DNA of 64,000 nucleotides from Aquisphaera insulae (GTDB taxonomy: Bacteria; Planctomycetota; Planctomycetia; Isosphaerales; Isosphaeraceae). The stretch covers positions 16,166 through 80,165 of the forward strand of contig NZ_JAALJH010000043.1 of assembly GCF_011064615.1 (NCBI RefSeq). Reading direction: 5' to 3'. A program made the translations under genes and the position numbers. Below, in pieces: positions 33,986 through 42,694 of this stretch. The first letter of the stretch is position 1; each line of letters starts with the position of its first letter. The notes under the pieces were generated by a model. The model was given only the letters and a program-made list of their open reading frames with translations, was not told where the DNA came from and ran no database searches.

Positions 33986-35197
33986 TCAGGCTCCCTGGCG
34001 GACGGTGGAGGGGACTCGAAACGAGCGCGAGCGGCCGCCTGACGCGGCCCGGACGGCGACGGCATGCCAGCGCCTGAGCTCGGCGTCGGTGGGGGGCCGC
34101 TTGGTGCGGTCGGCGAAGTTACGGAGCCGTTCCAGGATCGCGGCCGTAGCCTCCGGGCCCGCCGAGAGGCCGAGGTCCGCCAGGGCATGCGCGACGGAGC
34201 GAGTCCCCGAGTGCTTCCCCAGGACGATGGAGTGTGACCGACCCAGGAGCGCGGGGTCCACGCCCTGGTAGTTGTGTCGATCCTTGAGGAGTCCGTCGAC
34301 GTGGATCCCGGCCTCGTGCGTGAAGACCCCCGCGCCGACGAGGCTCTTCTGCCAGCCGACCTGGCGGCCGGAGGCCTTCGCCACGCGGTCGGACACGAGC
34401 GGCAGGCGGGGGAACTCGACGCCGGTCTCGAGGCCGTGGAGCAGCTTCAGGCTCACGGCCACCTCCTCGAGCGGGGCGTTGCCGGCTCGCTCGCCCAGGC
34501 CGTTGACCGTGGTGTTGACGTGGGTCGCGCCGGCGAGGACCGCGGCCAGGCTGTTGGCCGTCGCCAGGCCGAGGTCGTCGTGCGCGTGCATCTCAATCTC
34601 GAGGCCGGTCGCCGCTCGCAATCGCCGGATTGCCCGATGAGTGGAGAACGGCTCGAGGATCCCCACGGTGTCGGCGAACCGGAAACGGCGGGCGCCGGCG
34701 GCCTCGGCGGCCTCGGCCACGCGGAGCCGGAACTCGGGGTCGGCCCGCGACGAGTCCTCGCCGCCGACGCAGACCTCGAGACCTTCGTCCAGGGCCCGCG
34801 GCACCATGTCCGCAATCGTCCTCAGCACCGCGGAGCGATCGGTGGAGAGCTTGCGGTCGATCTGCTGGTCGGAGATCGGGATCGACAGGTCGACCATCGT
34901 CACGCCCAGCCCGCGGCATGCGGCCAAGTCCTCCCGGCGCATCCGGCACCAGACCAGCAGCCGGGCGCGAAGTCCGGCGGAGGCGATCGCCCGGATCCCC
35001 TCGCACTCGGCTCCTCCCATGCCGGGGATGCCGATCTCGAGCTCGGGCACCCCCGCGTCGTCCAGGTCGCGGGCGATCGCCAGCTTCTCCTCGAGCGTGA
35101 AGGCGACTCCCGCGGACTGCTCGCCGTCGCGCAGGGTCGTGTCGTCCAGGACGACCGTGCTCCCGCGCGGCGGCTCGTCGATCTCATCGGCGAACAC
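33986..35197 (-). CDS. nifV: Homocitrate synthase NifV
   Basis: 403 residues. DRE-TIM barrel motif LDDTTLRDGEQSAGVAF near the N-terminus, metal-binding HAHDDLGLATAN with VNTTVNGLGERAGNAPLEEV, and a C-terminal HEAGIHVDG region identify the homocitrate/isopropylmalate synthase family. It condenses acetyl-CoA with 2-oxoglutarate to make the organic ligand of FeMo-co. The start is a GTG at 35197 preceded by GGAGGTGACGTC, 14 bp after nifS. The much longer open frame upstream runs through nifS out of frame and is rejected. Position between nifS and nifW supports NifV over LeuA. Confidence 0.92.
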   Translation of the reverse strand: MFADEIDEPPRGSTVVLDDTTLRDGEQSAGVAFTLEEKLAIARDLDDAGVPELEIGIPGMGGAECEGIRAIASAGLRARLLVWCRMRREDLAACRGLGVTMVDLSIPISDQQIDRKLSTDRSAVLRTIADMVPRALDEGLEVCVGGEDSSRADPEFRLRVAEAAEAAGARRFRFADTVGILEPFSTHRAIRRLRAATGLEIEMHAHDDLGLATANSLAAVLAGATHVNTTVNGLGERAGNAPLEEVAVSLKLLHGLETGVEFPRLPLVSDRVAKASGRQVGWQKSLVGAGVFTHEAGIHVDGLLKDRHNYQGVDPALLGRSHSIVLGKHSGTRSVAHALADLGLSAGPEATAAILERLRNFADRTKRPPTDAELRRWHAVAVRAASGGRSRSFRVPSTVRQGA

Positions 35198-35211
35198 GAC
35201 GTCACCTCCGA

Positions 35212-36429
35212 TCAGGCGTAACGGGGGGCGAACGCTTCCTCGGCGGCGACCGGGCCGTCCTCGTTCCAGTAGGGCGAGAGCGACCGCAGATGGGCCATGA
35301 TCGGCGGGACCGCGGCGATCACGCGGTCCACCTCGTCCATCGTGTTGTACCGCGACAGCGAGAACCGGACGGTGCCGTGAGCGGCCGTGTAGGGGATGCT
35401 CATCGCCTTCATCACGTGCGACGGCTCGAGCGACCCTGACGTGCAGGCCGATCCGCTGGACGCCGCGATCCCCTCCTTGTTGAGCAGCAGGAGGATGCCC
35501 TCCCCCTCGATGTACTCGAAGGCGATGTTCGCCGTGTTCGGCAGCCGATGGTCGGGGTCGCCGGTCACGAAGCAGTTGGGGACCGCGGCCAGGATTCCCT
35601 TCTCGAGCCGGTCCCGCATCGCCTTCACGCAGGTGTTCTCGAAGACCATGTGCTCCATGGCCAGCTCCGCCGCCTTCCCCAGCCCCACGATCGACGCCGA
35701 GTTCTCCGTGCCGGCCCGCCGGCCCCGCTCCTGGTGACCGCCTCGGAGCAGGGGGCGAAAGCGGGTGCCCCGTCGGAGATAGAGCACGCCCACCCCCTTG
35801 GGGGCGTGGAGCTTGTGCCCGGAGAGGCTGAGCATGTCGATGGCCGTGTCCTTGAGGTTGATGGGCAGCTTGCCCACGGCCTGGACGGCGTCGGTGTGGA
35901 ACTGGGCGCCGACCCCCTTCGCCAGCTCCGCCATCTCCTCGACGGGGAAGATGGTCCCGGTCTCGTTGTTGGCCCACATGGCCGAGACGATGGCCGTCTT
36001 CTCCGACAGCTTCTTGCGATATTCCTTCAGGTCCAGCCGCCCCTTCTCGTCGACCCTGAGCCGATGGACGACATAGCCGTCGTCGCCGAGCTGCTTCTCC
36101 AGGTAGTCGCAGAGCGACAGGATGGCGGGGTGCTCGACGACCGTCGTGATGATCTCCCGACGCTCGGGCAGGGCCTTGAGCGCGGAGAGGATCGCGGTCG
36201 AGTCCGACTCGGTCCCGCACGACGTGAACACGATCTCCGACTCGTGGGCCGCCCCCAGGAGGTGCTGGACGCGGGCCCGCGCCTCCTTGATGGCCTTGCC
36301 CACGCGGTCGCCGAAGCTGTGCATCGACGAGGCGTTCCCGAACTGCTCCGTGAAGTACGGGAGCATGGCCTCGACGACCAGGGGGTCGACCTTCGTGGTC
36401 GCGTTGTTATCCATGTAGATGTCAGCCAT
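35212..36429 (-). CDS. nifS: Cysteine desulfurase NifS
   Basis: 405 residues of class V aminotransferase fold. The PLP lysine is in SLSGHKLHAPKGVG, and the active-site Cys is in SSGSACTSGSLEPSHV. IYMDNNATTKVDP opens the protein. It removes sulfur from cysteine and passes persulfide to NifU for Fe-S cluster assembly. GGAGGTG lies 6 bases before the ATG. It overlaps the 3' end of nifU by 8 bp. Confidence 0.95.
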   Translation of the reverse strand: MADIYMDNNATTKVDPLVVEAMLPYFTEQFGNASSMHSFGDRVGKAIKEARARVQHLLGAAHESEIVFTSCGTESDSTAILSALKALPERREIITTVVEHPAILSLCDYLEKQLGDDGYVVHRLRVDEKGRLDLKEYRKKLSEKTAIVSAMWANNETGTIFPVEEMAELAKGVGAQFHTDAVQAVGKLPINLKDTAIDMLSLSGHKLHAPKGVGVLYLRRGTRFRPLLRGGHQERGRRAGTENSASIVGLGKAAELAMEHMVFENTCVKAMRDRLEKGILAAVPNCFVTGDPDHRLPNTANIAFEYIEGEGILLLLNKEGIAASSGSACTSGSLEPSHVMKAMSIPYTAAHGTVRFSLSRYNTMDEVDRVIAAVPPIMAHLRSLSPYWNEDGPVAAEEAFAPRYA

Positions 36430-37339
36430 GGCTCGCACCTCCGATCGCCATCGGCTCCGCCGGAGCGGCCTTCATCCTGCTGGCGGGGAGGACCTTGAGG
36501 AACTCGCCGAACTCCTCCATCATCTTCTGCTGGACGCCGCCGAGGGTCGCGGACTCCATCGCGCAGCCCTTGCAGGCGCCCAGCATGGTGACGTAGATCG
36601 TCTTGCCGTCGATCTCCACGAGTTCGAGGTCGCCGTGATCGGCCTGGAGCTGCGGGCGGATCTTGTCGATGACGGCCTCGACGCGGCGGACCCGCTGGGG
36701 CATGGTCATCTCCGACCATCGCAGCGGCTTCGCCGGGGCGGGCTCCGCGGGGGGGTCGAAGGCGTTCCCCCGCCGACGTTGGATGTCGTCGAGGATGTCC
36801 TCGATCTTCTCGTGGCACGAACAGCATCCGCCGCCGGCCTTGGTGTAGTTGGTGACGTCCTCGACGGTGGAGAGGCGGTTCGAGGCCACGACCTCCTCGA
36901 TCAGCCCGGCGTGGATGCCGAAGCAGTGGCAGACGAGGTCGCCTTCCTCATGATCCTCCGCGAGCTCCTCGCCGCGGTAGTTCGCCACGGCCGCCTGGAG
37001 CGCCTCGCGGCCCATGACGGAGCAATGCATCTTCTCCGGCGGCAGGCCGTCGAGATAATCCGCGATGTCCTGGTTGCTGACCTTGAGCGCCTGGTCCAGG
37101 GTCATCCCCTTGACGATCTCCGTGAGCGCGGAGGACGAGGCGATGGCCGAACCGCAGCCGAAGGTCTGGAACCGGGCGTCGAGAATCCGGTCGGACTCGG
37201 GATCCACCCGGAGCATCAGGCGGAGGGCGTCGCCGCAGGCGATCGCCCCGATCTCGCCCACCGCGTTGGCCTCGGCGAGCGGGCCGGCGTTGCGAGGCTG
37301 GAAGAAGTGATCCTTGACCTTCTCGGAATACTCCCACAT
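36422..37339 (-). CDS. nifU: NifU Fe-S cluster scaffold
   Basis: 305 residues with all three NifU modules. The IscU-like domain (1-125) has three Cys, in FGCGSA, IACGD and MHCSVMG. The central [2Fe-2S] domain (about 130-180) has CHCFG and CCSC. The C-terminal Nfu domain has the CKGC motif. It receives sulfur from NifS and builds clusters for nitrogenase. It is the first gene of nifUSVWZ-hesA. A sigma-54-like promoter at 37433-37448 and upstream NifA-type sites indicate direct NifA control. Confidence 0.95.
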   Translation of the reverse strand: MWEYSEKVKDHFFQPRNAGPLAEANAVGEIGAIACGDALRLMLRVDPESDRILDARFQTFGCGSAIASSSALTEIVKGMTLDQALKVSNQDIADYLDGLPPEKMHCSVMGREALQAAVANYRGEELAEDHEEGDLVCHCFGIHAGLIEEVVASNRLSTVEDVTNYTKAGGGCCSCHEKIEDILDDIQRRRGNAFDPPAEPAPAKPLRWSEMTMPQRVRRVEAVIDKIRPQLQADHGDLELVEIDGKTIYVTMLGACKGCAMESATLGGVQQKMMEEFGEFLKVLPASRMKAAPAEPMAIGGASHG

Positions 37340-37432
37340 GGCAGGCCCCCCCCTGACTCGCGGTCGCTCCATCCCGGGTGGCTCGCACAGAGCCCGACGA
37401 GACCGGCGGAGCCTCGACGGGATGCCCCTATT

Positions 37433-37448
37433 CTCAAACCGGGTGCCA
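37433..37448 (-). promoter_or_regulatory. Sigma-54-like promoter of nifU operon
   Basis: The minus strand reads TGGCACCCGGTTTGAG: a perfect -24 TGGCAC, five spacer bases, and TTGAG in place of TTGCA/T. It lies about 95 bp before the nifU ATG, with NifA-type sites 67-165 bp further upstream. One invariant -12 base differs (GA in place of GC). Confidence 0.6.
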
Positions 37449-37514
37449 ATCGCGACCGCCCAGGGCGCGCGGTTTTCCGGCCCTTTTCCGCGGCGAACGT
37501 GGTCGATCGGCCGC

Positions 37515-37530
37515 TGTCGCAAACCCCACC
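37515..37530. promoter_or_regulatory. Degenerate NifA-type site, nifU region
   Basis: TGT-N10-ACC (TGTCGCAAACCCCACC). One base differs from the TGT-N10-ACA consensus. It starts exactly 30 bp before the next site at 37545. Confidence 0.35.
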
Positions 37531-37544
37531 CGCCCGGCGGCCTT

Positions 37545-37560
37545 TGTCCGGGTTGCGACG
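37545..37560. promoter_or_regulatory. NifA-type site, nifU region
   Basis: TGT-N10-ACG (TGTCCGGGTTGCGACG). It resembles the ACG-ended sites upstream of nifH and is spaced 30 bp from the site at 37515. Confidence 0.45.
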
Positions 37561-37611
37561 CTCCGGAGTTCCAGAGGATTTCCGATCCGCCGGCCTCCCG
37601 GCCCATGGCCG

Positions 37612-37627
37612 TGTCGGAAACGCGACA
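37612..37627. promoter_or_regulatory. NifA upstream activator site, nifU region
   Basis: TGTCGGAAACGCGACA is a perfect TGT-N10-ACA with an extended palindrome TGTCG...CGACA. It is 164 bp upstream of the nifU -24 box, within the usual range for NifA sites. Confidence 0.65.
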
Positions 37628-37938
37628 ATCCGCTCGCCGGCGGTCGCGTCGGGAAGATTCCACGACATCGCTCCAGATTCCTAGGAAATCATATCAATGG
37701 CCATCAGAATCACAGTGGTTTGATGCCTGATCCTGAGGCAGGATTGTGGCGCCAGCGGGCAGGTCCATCACACGAAGTTCGGAGAGGGGCAGGGAGGGCT
37801 CGCCCCGGCGCCATCCCCTCGATCCGCGGCCGCCCCGACTCCGGAGGATGGTTCGACGCGGCGCGCGAAAAGACCGCCCGGTGGCCTGGATTGGCGACCG
37901 GGCGGTCCAGATCGTGGGGCCCATCGAAGCGGGGTGGT

Positions 37939-38235
37939 TCAGCCGGCGAGCGAGAGGGGTTCGTGGGTCAAGCAGGACTTCGGGCAGGCCTTGCTGCACG
38001 CCTGGCAGCCGATGCAGTCCTCCGGATTGGCGAGGCTCATGACCTTGCGCGTCTCCTCGCTATCGTCGTCGTCGTCGTCGTTCAATTGCCGCTCGACCAG
38101 CGTGAAGACCTGGCGCGAGCAGGACTTGAAACAGCGGCCGCAGCCGATGCAGCGGGCCTGGTTGAGCGAGGCAACGTAGTGCGGGATCCACTCCGTGCCG
38201 CCTCGCGTCCGGCCGGTGACCTGGGTGGCGATCAT
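37939..38235 (-). CDS. fdxB: Nif-specific ferredoxin III (FdxB type)
   Basis: 98 residues with two cluster motifs: CIGCGRCFKSC (about 29-39) and CIGCQACSKACPKSC near the C-terminus. The spacing fits the nif-specific ferredoxin III family, with a 2[4Fe-4S] fold. Between the motifs is an acidic run of six Asp encoded by a GAC/GAT-rich trinucleotide tract. It probably supplies electrons to nitrogenase or FeMo-co assembly. Its ATG overlaps the upstream CCE_0567-like gene stop (ATGA). It is the last gene of the nifH-to-fdxB series, 490 bp before the nifU promoter. Confidence 0.9.
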   Translation of the reverse strand: MIATQVTGRTRGGTEWIPHYVASLNQARCIGCGRCFKSCSRQVFTLVERQLNDDDDDDSEETRKVMSLANPEDCIGCQACSKACPKSCLTHEPLSLAG

Positions 38236-38462
38236 GGTGCGGTGACCTCCTCCGCGGCTCGGGCGGCCGAGAGCTCGTCGACGGCGTCTTTCCAGGACCG
38301 GCAGGCGGCGAGCGTCCCCTCGGCGATCGACGGGATCTCGTCGAGTCGTTCGGGCAGCCGCTCCTCGGCCAGGTCGTGCATCCTGCCCGCCCACTCGGCG
38401 GCGATCCGCTTGCGGCGCTGGACTTCCTTCTCCAGGCCCCGGATGATCTCATCGCGCGTCAT
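38232..38462 (-). CDS. CCE_0567-like (Rop-like) small metalloprotein
   Basis: 76 residues, helical. The EKEVQRRKRIAAEWAGRMHDLAEERLPERLDEIPSIAE segment matches the small Rop-like family PF05082 found in nif clusters between the NifX-associated gene and the ferredoxin. One member binds metal through His/Asp/Glu of this helix pair. The role in nitrogen fixation is unresolved. The start overlaps nothing upstream, and the stop overlaps the fdxB start by 4 bp. Confidence 0.8.
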   Translation of the reverse strand: MTRDEIIRGLEKEVQRRKRIAAEWAGRMHDLAEERLPERLDEIPSIAEGTLAACRSWKDAVDELSAARAAEEVTAP

Positions 38463-38536
38463 GAATGTGTCCTTGAACGGGGCCCGGAGAGACCGCCCGC
38501 GCCCCCATCGAGGGGGCGCGGGCCGACCGGCGAGGG

Positions 38537-38992
38537 TCAGTCCTCCTCGGCGACCTGGCGATACTTCTCGATCAGCTCGAGGATCCCGTCGAGGATCTTC
38601 TCGGCGTCGTGCTCCAGGACTTCCCGCGTATTGAAGCCGAAGCGGTGGACGTCGCGGAGCGTCCGGTCGTAGACGACCAGCTTGCCGACGGTGATCAGGG
38701 CGCGGCCGAACCCCTCGTGGTGGATGTTGATCGAGGGGATGGCCATCAGGCCGGTCACCTTCTCGACGAGCGAGCAGATGGCGTTGTAGTACGCCTTCAC
38801 GCGCGACATCACCTCCTCGTCCGGGTCGCCGACGATCGGGATGAGGTGCTTGTGCTCCTTGGTCACGATGAACGGGGACAGGATCTCGTCGTCGCTGGCC
38901 CGGTCATGCTGGCCGTAGGTGTCGATGGCTCGCATCTGCTTGACGAGCTCCTTGGCCAGGTTGGACTCGACGATCGGCGCGGTCGAACTCAT
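38537..38992 (-). CDS. NifX-associated nitrogen fixation protein (DUF269)
   Basis: 151 residues, typical of PF03270. Conserved blocks are LVKQMRAIDTYGQHD, FIVTKEHKHLIPIVGDPDEEV, INIHHEGFGRALITVGKLVV and RDVHRFGF. This family is always found next to nifX and is presumed to assist FeMo-co assembly without a proven reaction. It lies 55 bp downstream of nifX and 74 bp before the small metalloprotein gene. Confidence 0.92.
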   Translation of the reverse strand: MSSTAPIVESNLAKELVKQMRAIDTYGQHDRASDDEILSPFIVTKEHKHLIPIVGDPDEEVMSRVKAYYNAICSLVEKVTGLMAIPSINIHHEGFGRALITVGKLVVYDRTLRDVHRFGFNTREVLEHDAEKILDGILELIEKYRQVAEED

Positions 38993-39047
38993 GACGGAAA
39001 CGCTCCAAAAGGACCTTCGGGGGTCGCACGACCACTTCGTGGCGAAC

Positions 39048-39536
39048 TCAACCGTCCCAGCCCTCCTCCTCCATCGCGTCGAACCGGCCCGCGTCCCTGC
39101 GGCGGTCCTGGCTCTGGAGGGCCTTGACGATCCATGGGGTGCTGGCGAGGTTGATCTCGTTGCGGAGGTGGGCGAGCGCCTCGGCGATCAGGGCGCCGGG
39201 CTCCACCTTGATGGGCTGGACCCCCGCGGCGGCGAGCTGCCGCACGGCGGAGCCGCCGACCGCCTGGCAGAAGACCGCGGCGCACCCCTGGAGCGCGGCG
39301 ATCTTGGCCGGGAGCTTGGATTCGTTGCCGTCGTGGACGGCCTCCTCGAACTGGGTCACCCCGACGAGCTCGGACCCGGTCCCCGACACCCGGTAGATGG
39401 CGAAGCGGGTCGCCGAGCCGAAATGCTGGTCCACGACGGTCATGCCGCCGGTGGCGAAGGCGACGTTCATGGACGGGCCCGGCGCGGCGGGCTCGTCGTC
39501 ACGGAGCATCAACCGGACAGGGTACGAGGCCGGCAT
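39048..39536 (-). CDS. nifX: NifX FeMo-co precursor carrier
   Basis: 162 residues with the dinitrogenase iron-molybdenum cofactor fold: MNVAFATGGMTVVDQHFGSATRFAIY, FCQAVGGSAVRQLAAAGVQPIKV. The conserved His of DQHFG is the likely cofactor contact. NifX binds NifB-co and VK-cluster and passes them to NifEN. The ATG at 39536 lies inside the nifN 3' end (38-bp overlap), which implies translational coupling. The C-terminal WIVKALQSQ tail is typical. Confidence 0.92.
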   Translation of the reverse strand: MPASYPVRLMLRDDEPAAPGPSMNVAFATGGMTVVDQHFGSATRFAIYRVSGTGSELVGVTQFEEAVHDGNESKLPAKIAALQGCAAVFCQAVGGSAVRQLAAAGVQPIKVEPGALIAEALAHLRNEINLASTPWIVKALQSQDRRRDAGRFDAMEEEGWDG

Positions 39537-40929
39537 CGAGGAGTCCCTCCGGGGCGGGGTCGTCCCGCTTCTGCGAGTAGATGGAACGATAGGCCGGGAT
39601 CGCGTGATGGCGACGCTCGGCGAGCATGTTCGCCAGGTCGAAGAGCAACTGCCGCGTCCCCCGGTATCCGATGAACGTCCGCTGATAGCCACCGATCAGG
39701 TCGTACTGCGGGAACCCGGCCCGGACGATCGGGATGCCCAGCCGCCCCGCCGAGTCGACGGCGTGCGAGTTGCCGATCAGGCATTCCGCCCGCCCCTCTC
39801 GCGCCGCCTTCTCCAGGTCCGCCAGGTCGCCGATCTGGACGGCGGCGGCCGGCACGGACGAGAGCGACGGGCCCGCCGCCGGAGCGACGGCCGCGACCAC
39901 CTCGGCCCCCATCTGGGCGGCGAGCTGGCCGAAGGCCAGCAGCAGGTCGGGGTCGGCGGCGATCGCGAGCCGTGTCTGGCCGATCATGAAATGGGTGTCG
40001 ACCATGGCGTCCTGGAGCTGGGCCCGGTGCCGCTCGAGCTTGCGGGGGACGTCGCGGTCGCTGATCCGGTGCAGGCAGTAGACCAGGGCATCCACGGCCT
40101 CCAGCCCCATGAGGTGATCGAAATGATAGTTCGGCACCCCCGTCCGCTCGTGGAGCAGGTCCGCCGCCTTCTCCATCGACCGGCCGACGACGAGGGTGGC
40201 GTCCGAATCGCCCAGCGTGGCGATCTCCTTGACCGTGATCCCGCCGTAGGTCAGGGGGTTGAATTCCTCGTCGGTGAGGTGGCCGTCGAGCGAGTCGGCC
40301 AGGTCGGGGAGGACGATCGGGCGGAGCTCGAACGCCTCGATCAGCTCCTTGAGGGCCTCGACGTCGCCGACCGAGAGCGAGGAGCCGGCCAGCACGTTGA
40401 CCCGCCCCTTGCGCCCCGGGATCGGCGGCCGGTCCTCCCGCGAGGGGGGGACCAGGACGTCGATCATGGCGGTCACGGCGGCCGCGAATCCCGTCTCGAA
40501 GCAGCCGGAGTAATCCGGCGTGTTGACCGGGACGACGGGGATGCCGTCGAACTCCGGATGACGCTCGCGGAACTGCCGGATCGCCCCGGTCAGGTGCGCG
40601 CCCTGGGTCTCGGCCAGGCCGGTCGTCGGCAGGCCGACGAGGCTCGGCTTGTGCTTGCCGCAGACCACCTTGAGGGCCTCGATGATGTTCTCGTCCGCGC
40701 CCATGACCGAGCTGATCTGGTCCATGGCCGTGGTCTGGAGCGGGATCGGCTCGCGGAAGTGGCGGACGAAGAAGACCTTGCCGAAGGCCGTGCACCCCTG
40801 GGCGCCGTGCATCAGCGGCACGGCCCGGTCCAGGCCCATGAAGGCGAGCGAGGCCCCGACCGTGGCGCTCGCCTTGAGCGGGCTCACGGAGAGGGGCTTG
40901 GTTCGCTTCCGCACGGTGGTCGTTGTCAT
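39499..40929 (-). CDS. nifN: FeMo-co scaffold subunit NifN
   Basis: 476 residues, paralogous to NifK. HGAQGCTAFGKVFFVRHFREPIPLQTTAMDQ is the hallmark N-terminal block, containing the cluster Cys. LPTTGLAETQGAHL and VNTPDYSGCFETGF follow. With NifE it forms the alpha2-beta2 scaffold on which NifB-co is converted to FeMo-co. AAAGGAGATC precedes the ATG. It lies 25 bp after nifE. Confidence 0.95.
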   Translation of the reverse strand: MTTTTVRKRTKPLSVSPLKASATVGASLAFMGLDRAVPLMHGAQGCTAFGKVFFVRHFREPIPLQTTAMDQISSVMGADENIIEALKVVCGKHKPSLVGLPTTGLAETQGAHLTGAIRQFRERHPEFDGIPVVPVNTPDYSGCFETGFAAAVTAMIDVLVPPSREDRPPIPGRKGRVNVLAGSSLSVGDVEALKELIEAFELRPIVLPDLADSLDGHLTDEEFNPLTYGGITVKEIATLGDSDATLVVGRSMEKAADLLHERTGVPNYHFDHLMGLEAVDALVYCLHRISDRDVPRKLERHRAQLQDAMVDTHFMIGQTRLAIAADPDLLLAFGQLAAQMGAEVVAAVAPAAGPSLSSVPAAAVQIGDLADLEKAAREGRAECLIGNSHAVDSAGRLGIPIVRAGFPQYDLIGGYQRTFIGYRGTRQLLFDLANMLAERRHHAIPAYRSIYSQKRDDPAPEGLLDAGLVPCPVDAP

Positions 40930-40954
40930 CGGACTCCGATCTCCTTTCGGGCGA

Positions 40955-42373
40955 TCAGGCGCGGAAGACCTTGGGCCGGTGATGGATGACGGGCTGGGCC
41001 GGCTCCCAGGGCGTCGGCCGGCGGGCCGCCTCCCAGACCGGGCTCTCGATCGCCAGCGCGAGCTGGCGGGCCAGCTCGAGCATCCCCTCGTAGCCGGCGT
41101 AGCCGAAGTCGCGCTCCTGGTTGATGTCCAGGAACGGGATCTTGGCCTTGAGCGCCGTGTACATGTTGCGACCCCCGGCGATCAGGATGTCGGCCTCCTG
41201 CTCGTGGACGATCTTGAGCAGGGCCCGGGGGTTGCCGTCGTCGATCATCCTCGTCTTCGGCCCCATCAGCTCGCGGATCCGCTGCTTGTCCTCCTCGGTG
41301 GACTTGGTCGTCCCGGTCGCGACGACGACCATGCCCAGATCCTGGAGCGCCGAGATGATCGACCAGGACTTCACGCCCCCCGTGTAGAGGAGCACCCGCT
41401 TGCCGCGGAGCCGTGCCCGCCACGGCTCCAGGGCCTCGTGAATCCGCGCCTCCTCGCGGGCGATCAGGGACGTCGATCGCTCGGTCAGGCCGGGATCCCG
41501 GATCAGCCGGGCGAAATCGCGGATCGCCTGCGACGTGTCGGCGACGCCGTAGATCGAGCCCTCGAACCAGGGCGTCCCGTACGTCTCCTCGAGCTTCCGG
41601 GCCACGTTCAGGAGGGCCTTGGAGCAGACCATCATGTTGACCTCCGCGCGGTGCATCGTCTGCACCTCGCGGAAGCGGGCGTCGCCGGAGAGCGTGCAGA
41701 GCACCCGGATCCCGAGCTCGTCCAGGAGCGGCAGGACGTGCCAGAGCTCGCCGGCGATGTTGTACTCGCCGATCAGGTTGACGTCGTGGACCGTGATCCC
41801 CTCGCGGGCCGAGGAAACCGGGATCGGGTCGGGCTCGCGGGTGCCGATCACGTGCTTGACCATCGCCTCGCCGGCGATCCGGTTCCCCAGGTTCTTGGTG
41901 CCGTAGAAGCCCGCGCAGTCGATCGGGACGACGGGGACGTCCCACTTCGCCCGGGCGGCCTTGCAGACGGCCTCGATGTCGTCGCCGATCAGGGCCGGGA
42001 CGCACGTGTTGTAGACGAAGACGGCGGCGGGGCGGTGGTCGTCGATCGCCTGCTTGATCGAGTGGAAGAGCCGTTTCTCGCCGCGGCCCATGATCACGTC
42101 CTGCTCGGTCAGGTCCGTGGTCATGCCCAGGCGGTAGAGCTCCGGCCCGGAGGAACGGGTGCCGCGGTTGTCCCACGAGCTGCCGGCGCAGGCGATCGGG
42201 CCGTGGACGATGTGGGCGACGTCGGCCACGGGGATGAGGGCGATCTGCGCCCCGTCGAACGCACAGCCTCCCGCGGTGGCGCCGGGCTTGGGCCGGGCGC
42301 AGCCGGACTTCGATTTCTTGTTGTGCTCGCAGGACGGCTCATTCAGCAGCTCGGCGATGTCTTTCGGCTTCAT
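40955..42373 (-). CDS. nifE: FeMo-co scaffold subunit NifE
   Basis: 472 residues, paralogous to NifD. Key blocks are GCARPKPGATAGGCAFDGA, HGPIACAGSSWDNRGT, YNTCVPALIGDDIEAVC and VPIDCAGFYGTKNLGNRIAG. These give the Cys residues of the interface cluster and the cofactor pocket. It pairs with NifN. It lies 45 bp after the DUF6129 gene. Full length, no anomaly seen. Confidence 0.95.
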   Translation of the reverse strand: MKPKDIAELLNEPSCEHNKKSKSGCARPKPGATAGGCAFDGAQIALIPVADVAHIVHGPIACAGSSWDNRGTRSSGPELYRLGMTTDLTEQDVIMGRGEKRLFHSIKQAIDDHRPAAVFVYNTCVPALIGDDIEAVCKAARAKWDVPVVPIDCAGFYGTKNLGNRIAGEAMVKHVIGTREPDPIPVSSAREGITVHDVNLIGEYNIAGELWHVLPLLDELGIRVLCTLSGDARFREVQTMHRAEVNMMVCSKALLNVARKLEETYGTPWFEGSIYGVADTSQAIRDFARLIRDPGLTERSTSLIAREEARIHEALEPWRARLRGKRVLLYTGGVKSWSIISALQDLGMVVVATGTTKSTEEDKQRIRELMGPKTRMIDDGNPRALLKIVHEQEADILIAGGRNMYTALKAKIPFLDINQERDFGYAGYEGMLELARQLALAIESPVWEAARRPTPWEPAQPVIHHRPKVFRA

Positions 42374-42418
42374 CGTCCCCGCCCCATCGTCGTTCGCGAC
42401 GTCCGGCCCCCCGGCCCG

Positions 42419-42694
42419 TCACGCTTCCTCGTCGTCGTCGGACACCTCGGCCAGGACCAGGCCGGTGGCCGCGTCGTGATCCTCGGTGAGTCGCACGCAA
42501 TGCTCGGATCGGTCCACCAGGTAGACGTTCAGGCCGGGGAGCTTGAGGACCGGCCTCACGCCCTGGACGTCGTCGTCGCCGCAATAGGTCAGGCTGACCC
42601 CCGGGAAGGCTCCCCGGAGGCGACGGACCGTCTCCTCGGAGAGCCCTTCCCGGTGGGCCCGACCGGCCACATCCGCCACGAATTCGGGAGTCAC
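42419..42694 (-). CDS. DUF6129-like nif-cluster protein
   Basis: 91 residues. VRRLRGAFPGVSLTYCGDDDV and LPGLNVYLVDRSEHCVRLTEDHDAATGLVLAEV match the small DUF6129 family seen in nif clusters between nafY/nifX-like and nifE genes. No function is established. The start overlaps the nafY stop by 4 bp (ATGA). The C-terminus is acidic. Confidence 0.75.
   Translation of the reverse strand: MTPEFVADVAGRAHREGLSEETVRRLRGAFPGVSLTYCGDDDVQGVRPVLKLPGLNVYLVDRSEHCVRLTEDHDAATGLVLAEVSDDDEEA

Noticed and set aside
33986..36220. 744-codon open frame covering nifV and running back through nifS
   Set aside because: Only the part from the GTG at 35197 matches NifV. The upstream part is nifS read in the wrong frame with Arg/Gly-rich sequence.
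38060..38090. Trinucleotide repeat inside fdxB as a possible phase-variable tract
   Set aside because: The repeat is a run of Asp codons in frame. Change of copy number would not shift the frame, and it is short.
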